A DNA stretch of 64,000 nucleotides from Lumbricus terrestris (lineage: Eukaryota; Annelida; Clitellata; Crassiclitellata; Lumbricidae). Below are positions 1 to 13,559 of the stretch, one piece after another. The notes beneath the pieces are model-generated. The model was not told where the DNA came from and ran no database searches. It saw nothing but the letters and a program-made list of their open reading frames with translations. The stretch is taken from positions 15,443,668 to 15,507,667 of the forward strand of contig OX457052.1 in the NCBI GenBank assembly GCA_949752735.1, given 5' to 3'. Made by a program: the position numbers and the translations under genes. Position 1 is the stretch's first letter. Every line of letters starts with the position of its first letter.

Positions 1-179
1 GGTCTACATGGTACTGGGATAGCCTATAATAATAAGTACGTGTAGGTTTGATTCGTAAGACGCTGACCCGAACATCAGAAGGAGTGTTTCGATAGTAATC
101 TATACCTATAGCTCGACCATGACGATTAACTCAGCCCTTCACTCGCCAGAATGGCGATGATAGAATGAAAAGTTTATGT

Positions 180-300
180 AGGAGCCTTTTATTATAAGGT
201 TCTGGTTGCTGCAGGACAGAGGGAACTCCGCCACTGGTCGCACTTTGCCAGTGCCAGTCCCAAGCCTGGATAAAGGAGTAGGAGGGCGACACTAATTATC
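180..300 (+). repeat. Dispersed repeat containing CCAGTCCCAAGCCTGGATAA
   Basis: The block around CCACTGGTCGCAC, GCCAGTGCCAGTCCCAAG, AAAGGAG and GAGGGCGACAC recurs at about 39745-39860 (+), 55110-55195 (reverse strand) and, shortened, at 58895-58985. Four copies in one window mark it as an interspersed repeat. Its class is not recognised. Confidence 0.6.
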
Positions 301-417
301 TTTGAGACGGTTGGCGGCCATATAGTCATAGCTGAAATCGTCGAGGTACGCTACGCTATTTAGTGCCTATCGGTGTCCACTCTGCTACGCGGCACTGCAG
401 TTCACATAGGCCTAAGT

Positions 418-960
418 CAGTGATTTTCAACCTGGGTTCCGCGGAACCCGTTGCGACAGTTTGATAGAAATTTTTTACGGCACCAACTGGTCCAACTGAA
501 ATCACAAAAGTATTAACAATTAATAGATTCTTTCACAGCCTTTAATCATGTTGCTTAAAATAACATTTATACGTGAATGTTTTGTTGTTTTCTATAACTA
601 TGTCGTTCGAATAGGCCCTGCTTGTTATTCGGAAGGCACATGCATCAAATGGGAATCTATTATAGATTGTCTACGTTTCCAACTCTTCAGTCAGACAAAC
701 AAAACATTTTCATAAATTATTGATTTTAAACCATTTGGACGCTCGAGATCTGTTCTGTATAAACAGCCAGCTGACTACACCAGAAGTGAAAATAACGTAG
801 GCTACCGGTACATTTAATTATTGCATAATTTTACAGCAACTGTAGAATATGTATATCTTTAACTGGGCGTGTGAAACGCGCAGGGTTCCGCGAGCAACTC
901 GATCACGCACTTTGAGAAAGGTTCCGTCATTAGAAAAAGAGAAAAAGGTTGAAAACCACG
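418..960. mobile_element. Decayed TIR DNA element, hAT/Charlie-like ends
   Basis: The left end reads CAGTGATTTTCAACCTGGG and the right end, on the opposite strand, reads CGTGGTTTTCAACCT. These form imperfect inverted repeats of the CAGTGGTTYTCAACC type used by hAT-Charlie elements. No clear target duplication remains and no transposase frame is seen. Confidence 0.5.
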
Positions 961-2560
961 TACCGGTAATGGCCTAAATAAACTTTTCAGTCGCCTTATT
1001 TAGATTAACAGCAAACCGCTCAACTTCCATAACTCTGTGTTGCTTTCGTCGAAGCAGGGCAATCAAAATTATGCGAACTTTACATCACGAAGTTTCGAAT
1101 TCGCTCCGTACGTGTAGGCCGCCATCACCCTGTTGAATAATTTTATTCAGATTTTAGAATTTAGTGCACATTTATAGGCTGAGGTCTAACATTATTTTCA
1201 GTCAATTATTCATTAAAGAGATTTACATAGAGCCCCTTCAACATTGTCTACACAGAAGCTCTCGTGACCCAACCCCGGCTTAAGAGAACCGTTTTAAGGT
1301 TAGAGTAAAACGTGACTTCATGGACTCTGAACGATAAATCGTTGGCATTATCCCACGATCCCACCAGGATTTTATACCGCACGGATATTATCCCCAGGAC
1401 AACCCCCACCTCATGCATATAGCGTAGGACGATAGAGGTTGTGTTGTGAACATTCCAGATTGATTGGGTGGGTGTCACGAAATAGAGTATCCCCGTATTA
1501 ATCGTGTCCCCAGATGAAGAGAAGTTGAAAAAAAGCCATTTCTGCGTGTATTTATTTTTTGCAAATTAACTTCCATCTGCTTTGTTTTTGGACAATGACA
1601 CTAACAGGTAGCCCATGTTTATTCCTACTAAATAATTTTGTTTGATTTGGTTTTAGAGCACTTGGAAAATTCAGAACACCTAAGAAGACTTTGAGTCGCT
1701 ATAGGAGCCTAAATAAATTTAGCTGCCAAGTGCTCTGCACATTGCTTCGGACACTTAAACCAATTAGAGTCACTTTAAATTTTTATTAGCCTACAGCATA
1801 AATTTGTCAGTGATACGCATTTTCAATGATTGTGATAGAATGGTCTATCCCCCGGATACTCTGTACCCGGTATATTCCATCCCCCGGATAGTTTTAAGGG
1901 GGATGGATTATCCAGCGACACCGGCGACGGAGAAGACACGGCCATGCATAATAGAAATGCACTAAGATCATTCCACTGGAGATATATCTTGGATATAGGC
2001 CTAAACCTACACATTTCTACGATATCCTGAACGCTTATGCTGAGTCATGCAAGAACACGCGCGCACACAAACACACACACACACACGCACGCACAGTCGC
2101 ACACTCACGCACAAACGAAGCTGATAAGGGGACCAGAGACTTACCAGGCCACGCTCGGAAGAGTCTTTGACAACAACGGTCTTTGACCTCTTCTTTCCCT
2201 TTATTGCTGATGTTGTGGAGGGTGTCTGCAAATTCTGGCATCGTATTTGGCAAAGGATTAGACGATCAAATTATGACAGACCTATAAGTCGTTTTTGAAC
2301 GGAGTAGCAGACCCAGTTATAGTTCGACGTGTCGGAAAGGTAGATGCATGGTAGAGGGGTGACGACACCAGATGACGTAGGCTACTCTCAAGAACGCTTG
2401 CTGCAGTTGCGGGTCAGGAAAACAAGATCAATAAAATTTACTCACGAGAGCAAAATCTTCAAGAGACTACGTCACGAACAACAATCGACTTACTGTTATT
2501 AGACCCTGACCTTCTGTTCACCCCCAACCCTCCTCCGCTATTCCAGTCATTCGTAAAATG

Positions 2561-2567
2561 TATAAAT
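2561..2567 (+). promoter_or_regulatory. Candidate TATA box of the ADAM gene
   Basis: TATAAAT lies about 160 bases upstream of a good donor (AAG|GTGAGA, 2727) that would close a 5' non-coding exon, and about 320 bases upstream of the start codon. The placement fits a core promoter with a start site near 2590. This is a motif-only call. Confidence 0.35.
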
Positions 2568-2589
2568 ATCTATCGTAACCGTCGAAGAT

Positions 2590-2726
2590 ATCAATCGTTA
2601 AATGAATGTTATCACACGCATCGAAGATATCATCAATCTTCTGTATTTTCCGTCACTGACGACCAACCGCTTCAGATCGAAGGAAGAGAACCGAACGCTA
2701 AGTCAAATTTCAAGACCTGCTGCAAG
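2590..2726 (+). other. Candidate 5' UTR exon of the ADAM gene
   Basis: The stretch ends in CTGCAAG followed by GTGAGAG, a strong donor. A 149-base intron would then lead to the acceptor CTTTTAG at 2875, five bases before the start codon. The 5' limit is guessed from the TATA-like motif. Confidence 0.35.
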
Positions 2727-2880
2727 GTGAGAGATGATTATAATTGATTAGGCTGCGTATCCACTACCTCTGAGAAACCCTTAAGTTTTCTCTTGCACGT
2801 CTAGACTGTTACTTTACATTACATTAGGTGTTGCCTACATTTTATTATTTTGTGAACATGTCTGTATGCTTTTAGACACG

Positions 2881-2979
2881 ATGAAGCCATCTAAACCATC
2901 GATGCTGCCGTTAGCCATTGTTTTGATGCTGGCGTTTTGCACGGCACCATCCGACTCTGTTCCAATCATTCCTGGATGG
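2881..2979 (+). CDS. ADAM exon 2: start codon and signal peptide
   Basis: The exon opens at 2876 after CTTTTAG and the first ATG is at 2881. It encodes a basic start (MKPSKPS), a hydrophobic core (LPLAIVLMLAFC) and a small-residue cleavage region (TAPSDS), a classical signal peptide. It ends PIIPGW and the donor GGTAAG follows, phase 0. The next recognised exon already begins the catalytic domain. Confidence 0.8.
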
Positions 2980-5900
2980 GTAAGAAACTATAATCCCTAA
3001 TTCTTGTTGCATGCAGTTTCTTTCCATAACACTTGTCCCAATAGCCTATAGCATTGTATTGATTGAAATGCAGTTGGAACATTGTATACGGAAAATAATG
3101 CATGCTAATATTTAGCCTATAGCCTACTAAGAGTTCATGCCGTGGCAGAAATTAGTGACAGAATAGGCCTATTAGGCCTAATCTATTGTTGAATCAGACT
3201 CCAGATTTACAAGTCATATAAAATCCGGATGTGCTCTGGTGTTCGTCTCCGCTAGCCATAGATCGAGACATCGCTATAACATAAAGAAAACATTTTATTA
3301 GGCCTAATAGCGATACATTCGTCGTCAAGTATCCTTTAGTCGGAGCTGGCAAGTATGGCAATGTTCGATTCTACTCTAGTGGGGGGGTATGTTCTATTCT
3401 ACTAAAGCAGACAAACGAACATTCTATTCTACCCGAGAATAGAATGTTCGATTTTGCCCAAGTAGGGATAGGGAATGTTTGATTTTGCTCAAGTACGGGA
3501 ATGTTGGATTCTACCCAAGTAGGGAATGTTCGAATTTGCCCAAGTAGAGAATGTTCAATTCTACCAAGTGCTTAAACAGGGTGAAAAAGAGAATTAAGCG
3601 AATATCCTCTCGTCAAGCGTTTTATCCTATAGGGGAAAGCCTGCCAACGATGCACAATTACATGTATGTTTAAGAAAGTTCTGAGATCTGTGTTTAGTTG
3701 ACAGCTATTTCGACTACATCTCCATGCACAGAATAAAATGATTGAGTCAGTGTAATTTTTATTGACTTATTCCAGCAGAGGCGGAACCTGGAGGGGAATT
3801 CCGGCCATGGCCCCTTCATTTAGAAATTTCTTTACGAAGTCCGTACACAAGGTCCGTACAGGGGCTTAAGCATAGGCGTACGGTAATTTCGGCAGTGGGG
3901 GGGCAAAAAAAATTTTGCCAGAAAAATCTGACGACCCTTTTTTTTTAGTCATCCGCCCAAAATTTGTAGGATTTTTTCGTCCGAAAAATCTGAGGACCTG
4001 TTTTTTACCCCTGCGCGCCCAAAAAATCCTCCCGTACCTGTTTTGCCCGAAAAAATCTCCGAATTTTTTTTGTCCGTCCATGCCTCTTTTGCCCGAAAAA
4101 CACATTTGCCCGAAATTTGGGGGGTATTTGCCCCCCTGGACTCCCGCCTTGTACGCCTATTGGCATAAGAACATTGTACGACTAAAAAAAGGTCATCAGA
4201 TTTTTCGGTTACCAAGACGAAATTTTTCTCCTGTTCCAAGACCGATTTTTGGCTGTTTCGAAAATTTCTGTATCCCCCCTGTATTCCAGTTAAATTGGAA
4301 CAATGGATGGAATGGAAACCGATCTTATAGAGCAAGTTTAATATCCGCCCTGGTTACATCTAATGATTAATTTTAGCAGTAAATTTAATCATGTGAATCG
4401 GGTATGTTAAATTTTGTCGATCATGTGTAATCTCAGGAACAAGATAGTAAAATCAGTCTATAAGCGCTGCAATGATGAGTTCATTGAATAAATTATCTTA
4501 GGCCTACAGGACGATAAGTCCAAATTTACACTGTAATTCGCTGTAATTGTAACTATAGGCCTATTAAATTTAGGACTGTAGGTCTATAATTATAATAGCC
4601 CAACATCAGAGATAATCCAGCTATATATTATAGGCAGGCTGCGGTATTGCTATTCGCACCATTTTGTCACTAAACTACTCGTCCATTTTTAAAATTTCTT
4701 TTAGGAGGAAGATCCAATCAAGTACACCATTGATGTCTTTGCAATCTGCGATTATTACTGCGTAAGTTTAAACATGTTGTTTCTGAAGTAGCGAGGTTAA
4801 TTAATTAAGTCTAAAAGTATGTTGTGTAATAAAATTATTACTTGATCAACATTATCTTTAGGGGAGAATGTCCAGCATTGGGTCAATTTTTACATTTTAA
4901 GGCTTAGTTTTTATGGCACGCTTATTACTCTGTTCGAAGGTCAGGGGTTACGCATATAGGCCTATAGGCCCCACTCCTATCGAATTAAAGGACAGGAGTG
5001 GGCTACACTATTACTATAGTTAGCTCAGTAGGCCATACTTTCCTTTGAATTTGTTCATGTTGTCATGCTTATAAGCTACCATTTGATAATTCCGTTGATA
5101 TAGGCCTATATACGCTTTGCACATGGACGCCATGGGACCTAATAATAATTAATTATTCATGTAGACCAAATTTTAAAGAAATTTACTTTTTCGCTAGCGC
5201 CATCTCCGGATGTTTTTACCACAAAAGCGTCATAGTCTGATGACAGTCAGCTAGTTTCCAGAGACTCCGCAAACTCGAAATCGATTTTAACTTCTAAGCA
5301 TCATGTACAAACCAAAAGTATATAAATTATATATATATATATATATATTTGTCCAACAACCTGGAATGGACTTCCCTTGACATAGTCAGTTAGTTGACTA
5401 TGCGACACCTCCAAGCTGTTCTAAATTTCACAAACTGCTGAAGTTCTTTTGTTCGCTTGATCTCGGCCGGGAGCGCCTCTGAGTAGGTACCTTGAAGGGG
5501 CGCTATATAAATTACGATTGATTGATTAAGTAGTATATCTAGTATATATTATAGTAGTATATACAGTGTATATATATATAGTTTGTCACAGTCGAGTGAC
5601 TATCGTTTCAGCCTGATTTGCCATTGAACGATACATGTTCACAACATCTGCTATTATAGACGATAATGTAGCTGCTGTTGTTCATGCTTTGTTGCTTTAG
5701 GCGAGAGCTCTATCTTCGCCTAATCGAACGATTGCTGATATCATGGATAAAACCAGCCGGGTAAAAAGCTATAATATTCTCTGTTTGGAATCAAGGGTGT
5801 CCATTTGTATCAATCTTTCTCACTCGCAGCTGTTTATCTTGATTTGTATATAACCAGATCACATGTAGAGGTCCTATATAAATTCTTTTCAGCACGTATG

Positions 5901-8900
5901 GTGATAGCCTGCTACGCACATAAGCAGTGGCGTGACACGAGATTTTTGTGGTGGTTTGAACCATGCACATCACTCCGAAAATACGAATCCCACAATCTAT
6001 TCAAATCCGTTGAGTCTTCATTCGGGTACATGTATGTGTGGGGGGAGGGGGGGGGATGAAGTCGAGCAATAATGACCTAGACTGCTAAACAGTCATCATA
6101 ATCTTTCATAGCACACCACTTTACAAATGCTGGCCACGTTTCTGTTGCCCTGCATATAATTATAAGCACATTACTCTTATAACTGAAACGAATGTACTTA
6201 CAATTCAGTGTCGCTTTTTTTAAAAATACATAGATTCACTGCAAGGCGTTTTGAAAGCAATTATTATAAGATACTGTGTAGTCCAGCGGCATTCAGAGCT
6301 CAGACTACTTACATACCGGGAACATTATAATATGCGGGGCGCGGTGGTGCATGGGATATGCTGGGTGCCTTGGAGCCGGAAGGTTGCGGGTTCGAATCCG
6401 CCTCAAGCCGCCGCGTAGAGTCCTTCCCTCGCAATTGCTCATGCGCTTCGGTGTGAAACTCCGATTCAGTGTCCGCGCTGTAGTCGGGAGCGCCTCTGAG
6501 TATCAATCTTGAAGGGGCGCCATAACAAGGGTTCGTACACGCAATATATAGCACAATGCATAGCGATTCTGTGCATAGAATATTAAGCAGTGGTTAGAGC
6601 GTTCTTGCAGATCATGCGTCAACTGAACTTGGAAATCAATCTCGTTGGTTTGGAGATCTGGGACAAACACGGTTGGACGAATTGGACGAGTTACCCGAAA
6701 CCTCAGGAGTTCAATGGGCAGATCGCGTGGATTGGTCGTCAGATAGACATCTATCTGGAGAAAATATTCTTCGATGAACTCATCCTATTCACGTGAGTAT
6801 AGTCTGTATCGCGAGTCCGCCTTACTTTTACTGTCAGAAAGGCTTGTGAATCGCTCAACAAACCAACCAACCTACCTGCCTACCTTTCTCCTTCTCATCC
6901 TCCTCTTCCTCCTATACTCTTCTTCCTCCTCCTCCCCGCGTCCTACCCTCCTCCACCACCTTATTCTTCTCCTCCTCTTCCTCCTCATTCTTATCCATCC
7001 CTCTTCCTCCTCCTCTATTTTAATTTCGGTTTCACTTGTATACAGAGACTTCTAGCCAGTATTATGGCAAAGCAGCTAGGCAAATCTAACCTAATCAAAC
7101 TTAATGATCGCTAAATTGTGAGGCGCGGTGGTGTCGTAGTGGTTGATTCGGTGCCTTGGAGCCGGAGCGTTCCAGGTTCGAATCCACCTCAAGCCGCCAC
7201 GTAGGAACCCTGAGCAAGTCCTTCACTCGCAATTGCTCAGCGCTTCGGCGTGAAACTCCGATGCAGTGTCCGCTCTGTAGCCGGGAGCGCCTCTGAGTAG
7301 GTAGCTTGAAGGGGCGCTATAACAAGTGCACATACATACAAACAATCTATCGTGTGCTATGTAACTAATTTTTTTTAGCGGAATGCCACTGATGTACAAC
7401 GGACAGGCGAATGTCATTGGCATGAACATACCGTCATGTATAAGCAACTCGAGATGCTGGGGTGTCGTCGGCGTTTCCGACAGGACAGGCCCTATAGCGT
7501 TTCTGCCGGCAAGCACCGCACACGAATTGGCGCACGCATTTGGTGTGCAACACGATACGGGCAGTAAGTATATCTTCTGCAATTGTGGGGCGCTGTGGTG
7601 GCGCCGTTGCGTTGAAGCCGGAAAGTTCGAGGTTCGAATCTTCTTATTTTATCTGACCATTTGTAAAGCGTTTCTCGCAGCAAGAGCCTTTCAGAAGCGC
7701 TCCCAGTGCGTTTAACTCCGAGAAAAAAGGCAAGTTTTTAGACGAGAGAAAGACGAGGATACACTACCAGAGAAGATGGCAGAGCGAACTGATGGGGGAA
7801 GCCCATTCCATAGGGAGGGACCAATGCAGGCAAATGATCTGGATTGAGCCATGGCAGTCCTGACTCGGGGGACAAAGAGGTCAAACCGATCAGAGGACCT
7901 AAGAGGACGCAGTGAAGTGGCAGAAGGGAGGCGATGTATCTGATCGCACAAATACTTTGGAGCAAGACCCAATTGAGACTTAAGGGCCAAAATTCGGACT
8001 TTAAATTGAATACGGGCCGAGAGTGGAAGCCAGTGAAGTTGTTCAGTCATGAATGTAGAAATGTGGGAGAATCGAGGAAGACGGGCAATGAGCCTAGCAG
8101 CGGCATTGAGTACAGATTGCAGAGGAGCTAGGCGAACCTTAGGCAGGCCAATAAGGACAGAATTGCAATAGTCGATCCGAGAACATACAATTAAAGGCAT
8201 GCACAATTGAGGTAAAGATCGATGATGAGACAGATTTATGAATAGCCCTGAGACGCCTTAGCTGGAAGTAGGAAGAGCGAGTAAGATTGGCAATGTGCTC
8301 AGTGAAGGTAAGAGAACTATCAAAGGTGACACCTAGGTCTCGAACACTGGAGGAGAAGTTAAAGTGAAGAAACGTTTTAGAGAGCAGTGTGTAGTCGAGT
8401 TTTTGAAGCTGCTTAGGAGTGCCAAACCAAATCAACTGGGTTTTGGAAGAGTTCAAAGAAAGACGATTGGAAGACATCCACAGATGAAGATCTTGAGATA
8501 GAGCGTCAATTCGACTTGCAAGAAGGAGTTGAATCCACCTCAAGTCGCCGCGTAGGGACCTTGGACAAGTCCTTCACTCGCAATTGCTCAGCGCTTCGGC
8601 GTGAAACTCCGATGCAGTGTCCGCACTGTAGTCGGGAGCGCCTGTGAATAGGGAGCTGGAATGGGCGCTATAACAAGTGCACAAACTAACAAACAAACAA
8701 CTGTTTTGCTGCCTTGGGCAAGTTACTCACCCACAATTGTCTCCTTTGCTTCTAGGTGAAGGAGCTTACCACGCCTAATTCGAGACTCTGTTGGGATTTT
8801 AGCTCATAAAAGATGATGATTAATGAGATTAGGCATGCATTGAAATCTGATCGACTCGTCGTGCGACTCAAGAAATGTAGCATCAGTACTACTTCTAGGC

Positions 8901-11900
8901 TACGCGTTTATTAGGCGCTACTCCATGAATAGGCATAGATCAGGGACCTTGCATGGGCACGTCCTTCACTCGCAATTGCTCAGCGCTTCAGCGTGAAATT
9001 TTGATTCAGTGTCCGCGCTGTAGTCGGGAGCGCTTCTGAGTAGATCTTGAAGGGGCGCTATAGCATGTGCACATACATACATACCAAGTATAGATTGCAA
9101 TAGCCTGTTCATTGTGTAACTCGGCTGCTAGTCAATGAGATGATCTGACGGATTATTGATAGATACGATAATTTTCTGTTTTCTGCTGGTTAACATTGAA
9201 ATACCTGAATTACGTTTTAGGTTGTGCTTGTGCGAATGGCCCAGGTAACTGCTTGATGAATCCGGCAAGGTTAGTAAACTACATGTATACTGGATTACTG
9301 GTATAGAGATACCGTAGTGTTGAACAATGGTTAATAAATCTTTCACGTTTTGCATGATTTGTTGTATAGTATAGTCGGCTTGTAATGTAGAGCGCACGAG
9401 TTCAAGCCACGTTGTGTCCTTTTACGAAATACATAATCATGTTCTTTTACCTATTGTAGACATAGACCCTCGAGAATGCTCTGTCGTATAATCTAACCGT
9501 GTGTGTATATCCTACTTGAACTTACATGTAAGAAGGAGAGCAGTAATTAGCCTATCAAGCGCAGTTTATTGTATTTCACTGTAGGCTATAACATAACAAT
9601 TATTGGCTCAATACATGGCTGAACTTCTTGAATTCGAAGCTCAAACTATGTACGGTATAGTCTAATAGAGGCTATATCATTGTTTTTATGTTATAATTTA
9701 TCTGAGTTTAGACGAGACTATTTAGTCAATGACGACTCAAAGCCAACCCGAAATATCTATATTTTGGTTTTTTAACAGTTTATTTGTTTGTATCTTCGTT
9801 GTTTGTCTATTATTGAAATAAGAAAAATAATGCTCATACATTTGAAGCTCGGACAGAACATGCATGAACATACGCTACGTTACTTGATAAGACATTAACA
9901 GTCATTGCACATCCTACATAATACATTGCTATAATATTTGTCTTGTCTTCATTTCAGCATTCTGTCGAGCGCTTCGAATCCCATTTATTCTGACTGTTCG
10001 AAGGATCAATTTAAGACATGGGCGAACTCACCGAACGGCCTCACCATTCGAAAACCAACCGCAGAGTCGGTACGTGTGTTCTATCTATAAAAATTGTAGG
10101 GCGCGGTGGTGTAGAGGACTAAAGGTAGCCAACGATATGTTTGGTGCCTTGGTGCCGAAAAGTTGCGATTTCAAATTCATTCAAGCCGTCGCGCAGGGCC
10201 TTGAGCAAGTCATTCATTCGCAGTTGCTCATACGCTTCGGCGTGAAACTCCGATGCAGTGTCCGCACTGTAGTCGGGAGCACCTCTGAGTGGAAGGACCT
10301 TGAAGAGGCTCTATAACACGTGCTCATACATACATTGTACATGCATGCACAAATAGCCTAACTATGCGCCGCGGCTTGTAGGCTACTTGCAGTGTCGGCC
10401 TCAAACCTGCGGAAAGAAAGATAGTGTATTGGTCACACTAATCATCGTTGGTAATAACACAGTGTCTGGTATATTGACACAGTGTCTGGTATAATTACAC
10501 AGTGTTTGGTATAATTGCACAGTGTCTGGTATAATGACACAGTGTCTGGTATAATGGCACAGTGGCTAGTATAATGACACAGTGTCTGGTATAATGGCAC
10601 AGTGTCTGGTATACTGACACAGTGTCTGGTATAATGGCATGGTGTCATTAAACAGCAACAAGAAAAATTATTACTGACTTCGATGGCACTGTTTGCAAAA
10701 GCTCTTGTGAAAGCAAAAAGCTTGTTGTAAAGAGGTTCTGGCTTTTTAAAATTAAATGCATTCCCTGACCATTTTATGTTTACGCGCCAAAAAGTAAGTA
10801 GTTTAATTAAAATATTATAGAACGATATGTCAGGGAATTCTTCTCACTTAATTGGAGAAGAAAGAGGCAAAGGAAGTGGAAGGGACACGCGCTGAAAATG
10901 GATTCACTGCTAAGAACGGTCGTCGAAGGAAAAGTGAAGAATAAGGTCGACAAGAGGAAGACCACTACAGATGATGTTGTTCTGGATGATGACAAATGGA
11001 TATTGAAAGCTCCAGGAAGAGGCCCAGCAACGAGAGGAATGGCGACTTAGGACATTTTGAGCCTGCCTATATGAGGCGGACAGCACAAGACAAAGAAGGA
11101 GGAGGAGGAGAAGGAGGAGGAGGAGAAGAAGAAGACGAAGAAGACAAGGAAGAATAAAAAATAGATGTTCATGCATGGCGTATAAGCTTATTGATATACG
11201 TTAATGTCAAGCACTATCTTTATCGATAAGGTTGGCACTGTGTTTGAAAGGAGTTGGCCTTCTAATCCACGTGATGTTGTAGGCCTACTCTGCTGTGATT
11301 GACTGTTTGCCAGGCTGCACAGTTCCGTGGTGTCGGCTGTGGCAATGGGGTCGTTGACGAGGGTGAAGAGTGTGACTGTGGACCGGTACGTTTTCAAGAT
11401 AATACAATACAATACAGTACAGTGCAATACAATACATTACAATACAACACAATACAATACAATGCAATGCAATGCAAAACAATACATTACAATACAATAC
11501 AATGCAATACAATACAATACATTACAATACAATGCAATGCAACACAATACATTAAAATACGATACGATACGATACAATACAATACATTACAAATACAATA
11601 CAATACAATACATACAGTACAATACAATATAATACAATGCAATATAATACAGTGCAACTGTAATTTGATAATTCTCTCCATACAAAGCTCAGAAGTGCAC
11701 ATTGAAATTTGACAACCATTAAAAACTAGCTATAGCCTAGGTAGCCTGGAAAAGGAAAACAATTGTTTACAGCGAAAGACATGTAGGCCTACATGTAGCC
11801 TCGCTAAGAGAATTACGAACATGAGGACGGAGAGAGAGTATACGTTCCAAATGAAGGGACCAGCAAATGTGAACGAACGCCTGCCAAAGACAAGACGTAT

Positions 11901-13373
11901 ACCAAGAACTATATATTTTCCAGCGGATGCAGAATAATACGGTAATAAGATAATCATCAGTGTTAGGCGTATTAGCCTTCCATCGACTAGCACAGTATAG
12001 GTGCATTGTAATGGTCTTTATCTGATCCTATTCTATTTCATTCCTATTTTTTAAATTTTAGTTAATCCCGACCAATCCATTGAATCAAATAGAGATTTTT
12101 CGTATTGACTGTACGTTACAAGAGTTTTTTTTATATTAAATATCAAAATATTTATAAACAGCAAAGTAGACGATGAAGGCTTCTTATGAATACACGCAGT
12201 ATACCGGCTTTTAAGCATCCATATCATTTAAAAAAGGCTGAAATTAGTGATAGTTTGACAACCCATAGGTTTAATATAATATGTTTTGTCAATATTATTG
12301 TTTTCTAAACTGTGCGAAATTCTTGTCACGGCCTGTCACAGAGAGCTAGATAGGCCCTGACGTATGCAAAACGCCATGCTATTTTATTGTTGTTAAATAG
12401 TCGGATCTACCAACGGGATGCAGCAGATGTTGCGTAAATTGCAAACTTGCTCAAGGTGCTCAGTGTGCCGCGGGAATGTGTTGCGATACTCCAAGATGCA
12501 AGGTACAGTCAAAACCTTTCACGTTTTCCCTTGTTAGATTTGCGCAATAATTATGGCCTGTATTCGCAAATCGCAGCAAGCAGTCCCGCATATATAGGTC
12601 TAATATTATGTACATTATAGGCCCTATATATAATTTATATGCTTATTCTGTCGCACGAACAGCAGCATTTACGCGTGATCTATCCCCAAAAGACCTGTAT
12701 AGATCTAACTGATGTGATGTCACTGATGTGATACTTCGGTCTCTTTCAGCCTGTCGTAATGACCACTTTGCTCTTCAAACAGACTTATTCTTCTAGCTAC
12801 TCACACTTGAACAGCTGTGACTCAGTCCTGACCCTTTGCTTCAAATGGCCCCTCTCTTTGGAATACTCTCTTTGTCTCTCAAGCTCTAGCTGGTAATCTC
12901 TCCTCCTCTTCCTCCTTTGCTTTTCTCAAAATCCACTTCCACTTGCGAGGCCTTGCGCACAGAAAACACCCCAAAACCAGGGCTGTTTTTAAGGAATTTT
13001 TAGAACTGCACAACTCCTTCTTTCCTTTCCAATCTTCCATGGTAAATTACTTCCAATCGGACCTTTTTTCTAGTTTTAACTGTACAGAAGTGCTTCTACA
13101 ACAGCACAAATCCATTTAGAACTGCACATTTTGTGTATACAACTGCACGTTAAAAAAACCTGCCCCAAACCGTCCACCCTACTACTATAGGAGCGCTTTG
13201 TATAATTGTGTTTGAATACAATGCATTGCAATTTGTAATGCGTGAATGATGATAGACTTGCTAATGAAAATTGTCAGTTCTTCGATGCCACGCAACTCTG
13301 CCGTCGAAGTCGCGATGAAGCTTGTGACGACGATGACTTTTGCTCTGGAAACGACAGCGAGGTATATCAGTCG

Positions 13374-13457
<84 letters not shown>

Positions 13458-13482
13458 ATCAATCAATCAATCAGTCAGTCAG

Positions 13483-13517
<35 letters not shown>

Positions 13518-13518
13518 G

Positions 13519-13559
<41 letters not shown>

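Larger units (their letters stand above)
1..2560. other. Upstream intergenic region, no gene recognised
   Basis: No exon-like reading frame with conserved residues was found on either strand. The stretch holds a repeat copy near 180-300, a decayed TIR element at 418-960 and a (CA)n-rich run at about 2055-2110. The short open frames here have no recognisable domain. Confidence 0.6.

Noticed and set aside
3915..4370. 151-codon forward open frame
   Set aside because: It crosses a TIR element and its flanks; no domain, no splice signals, T-rich composition.
10451..10645. CRISPR-like array
   Set aside because: Direct tandem copies without unique spacers, in a eukaryotic intron.
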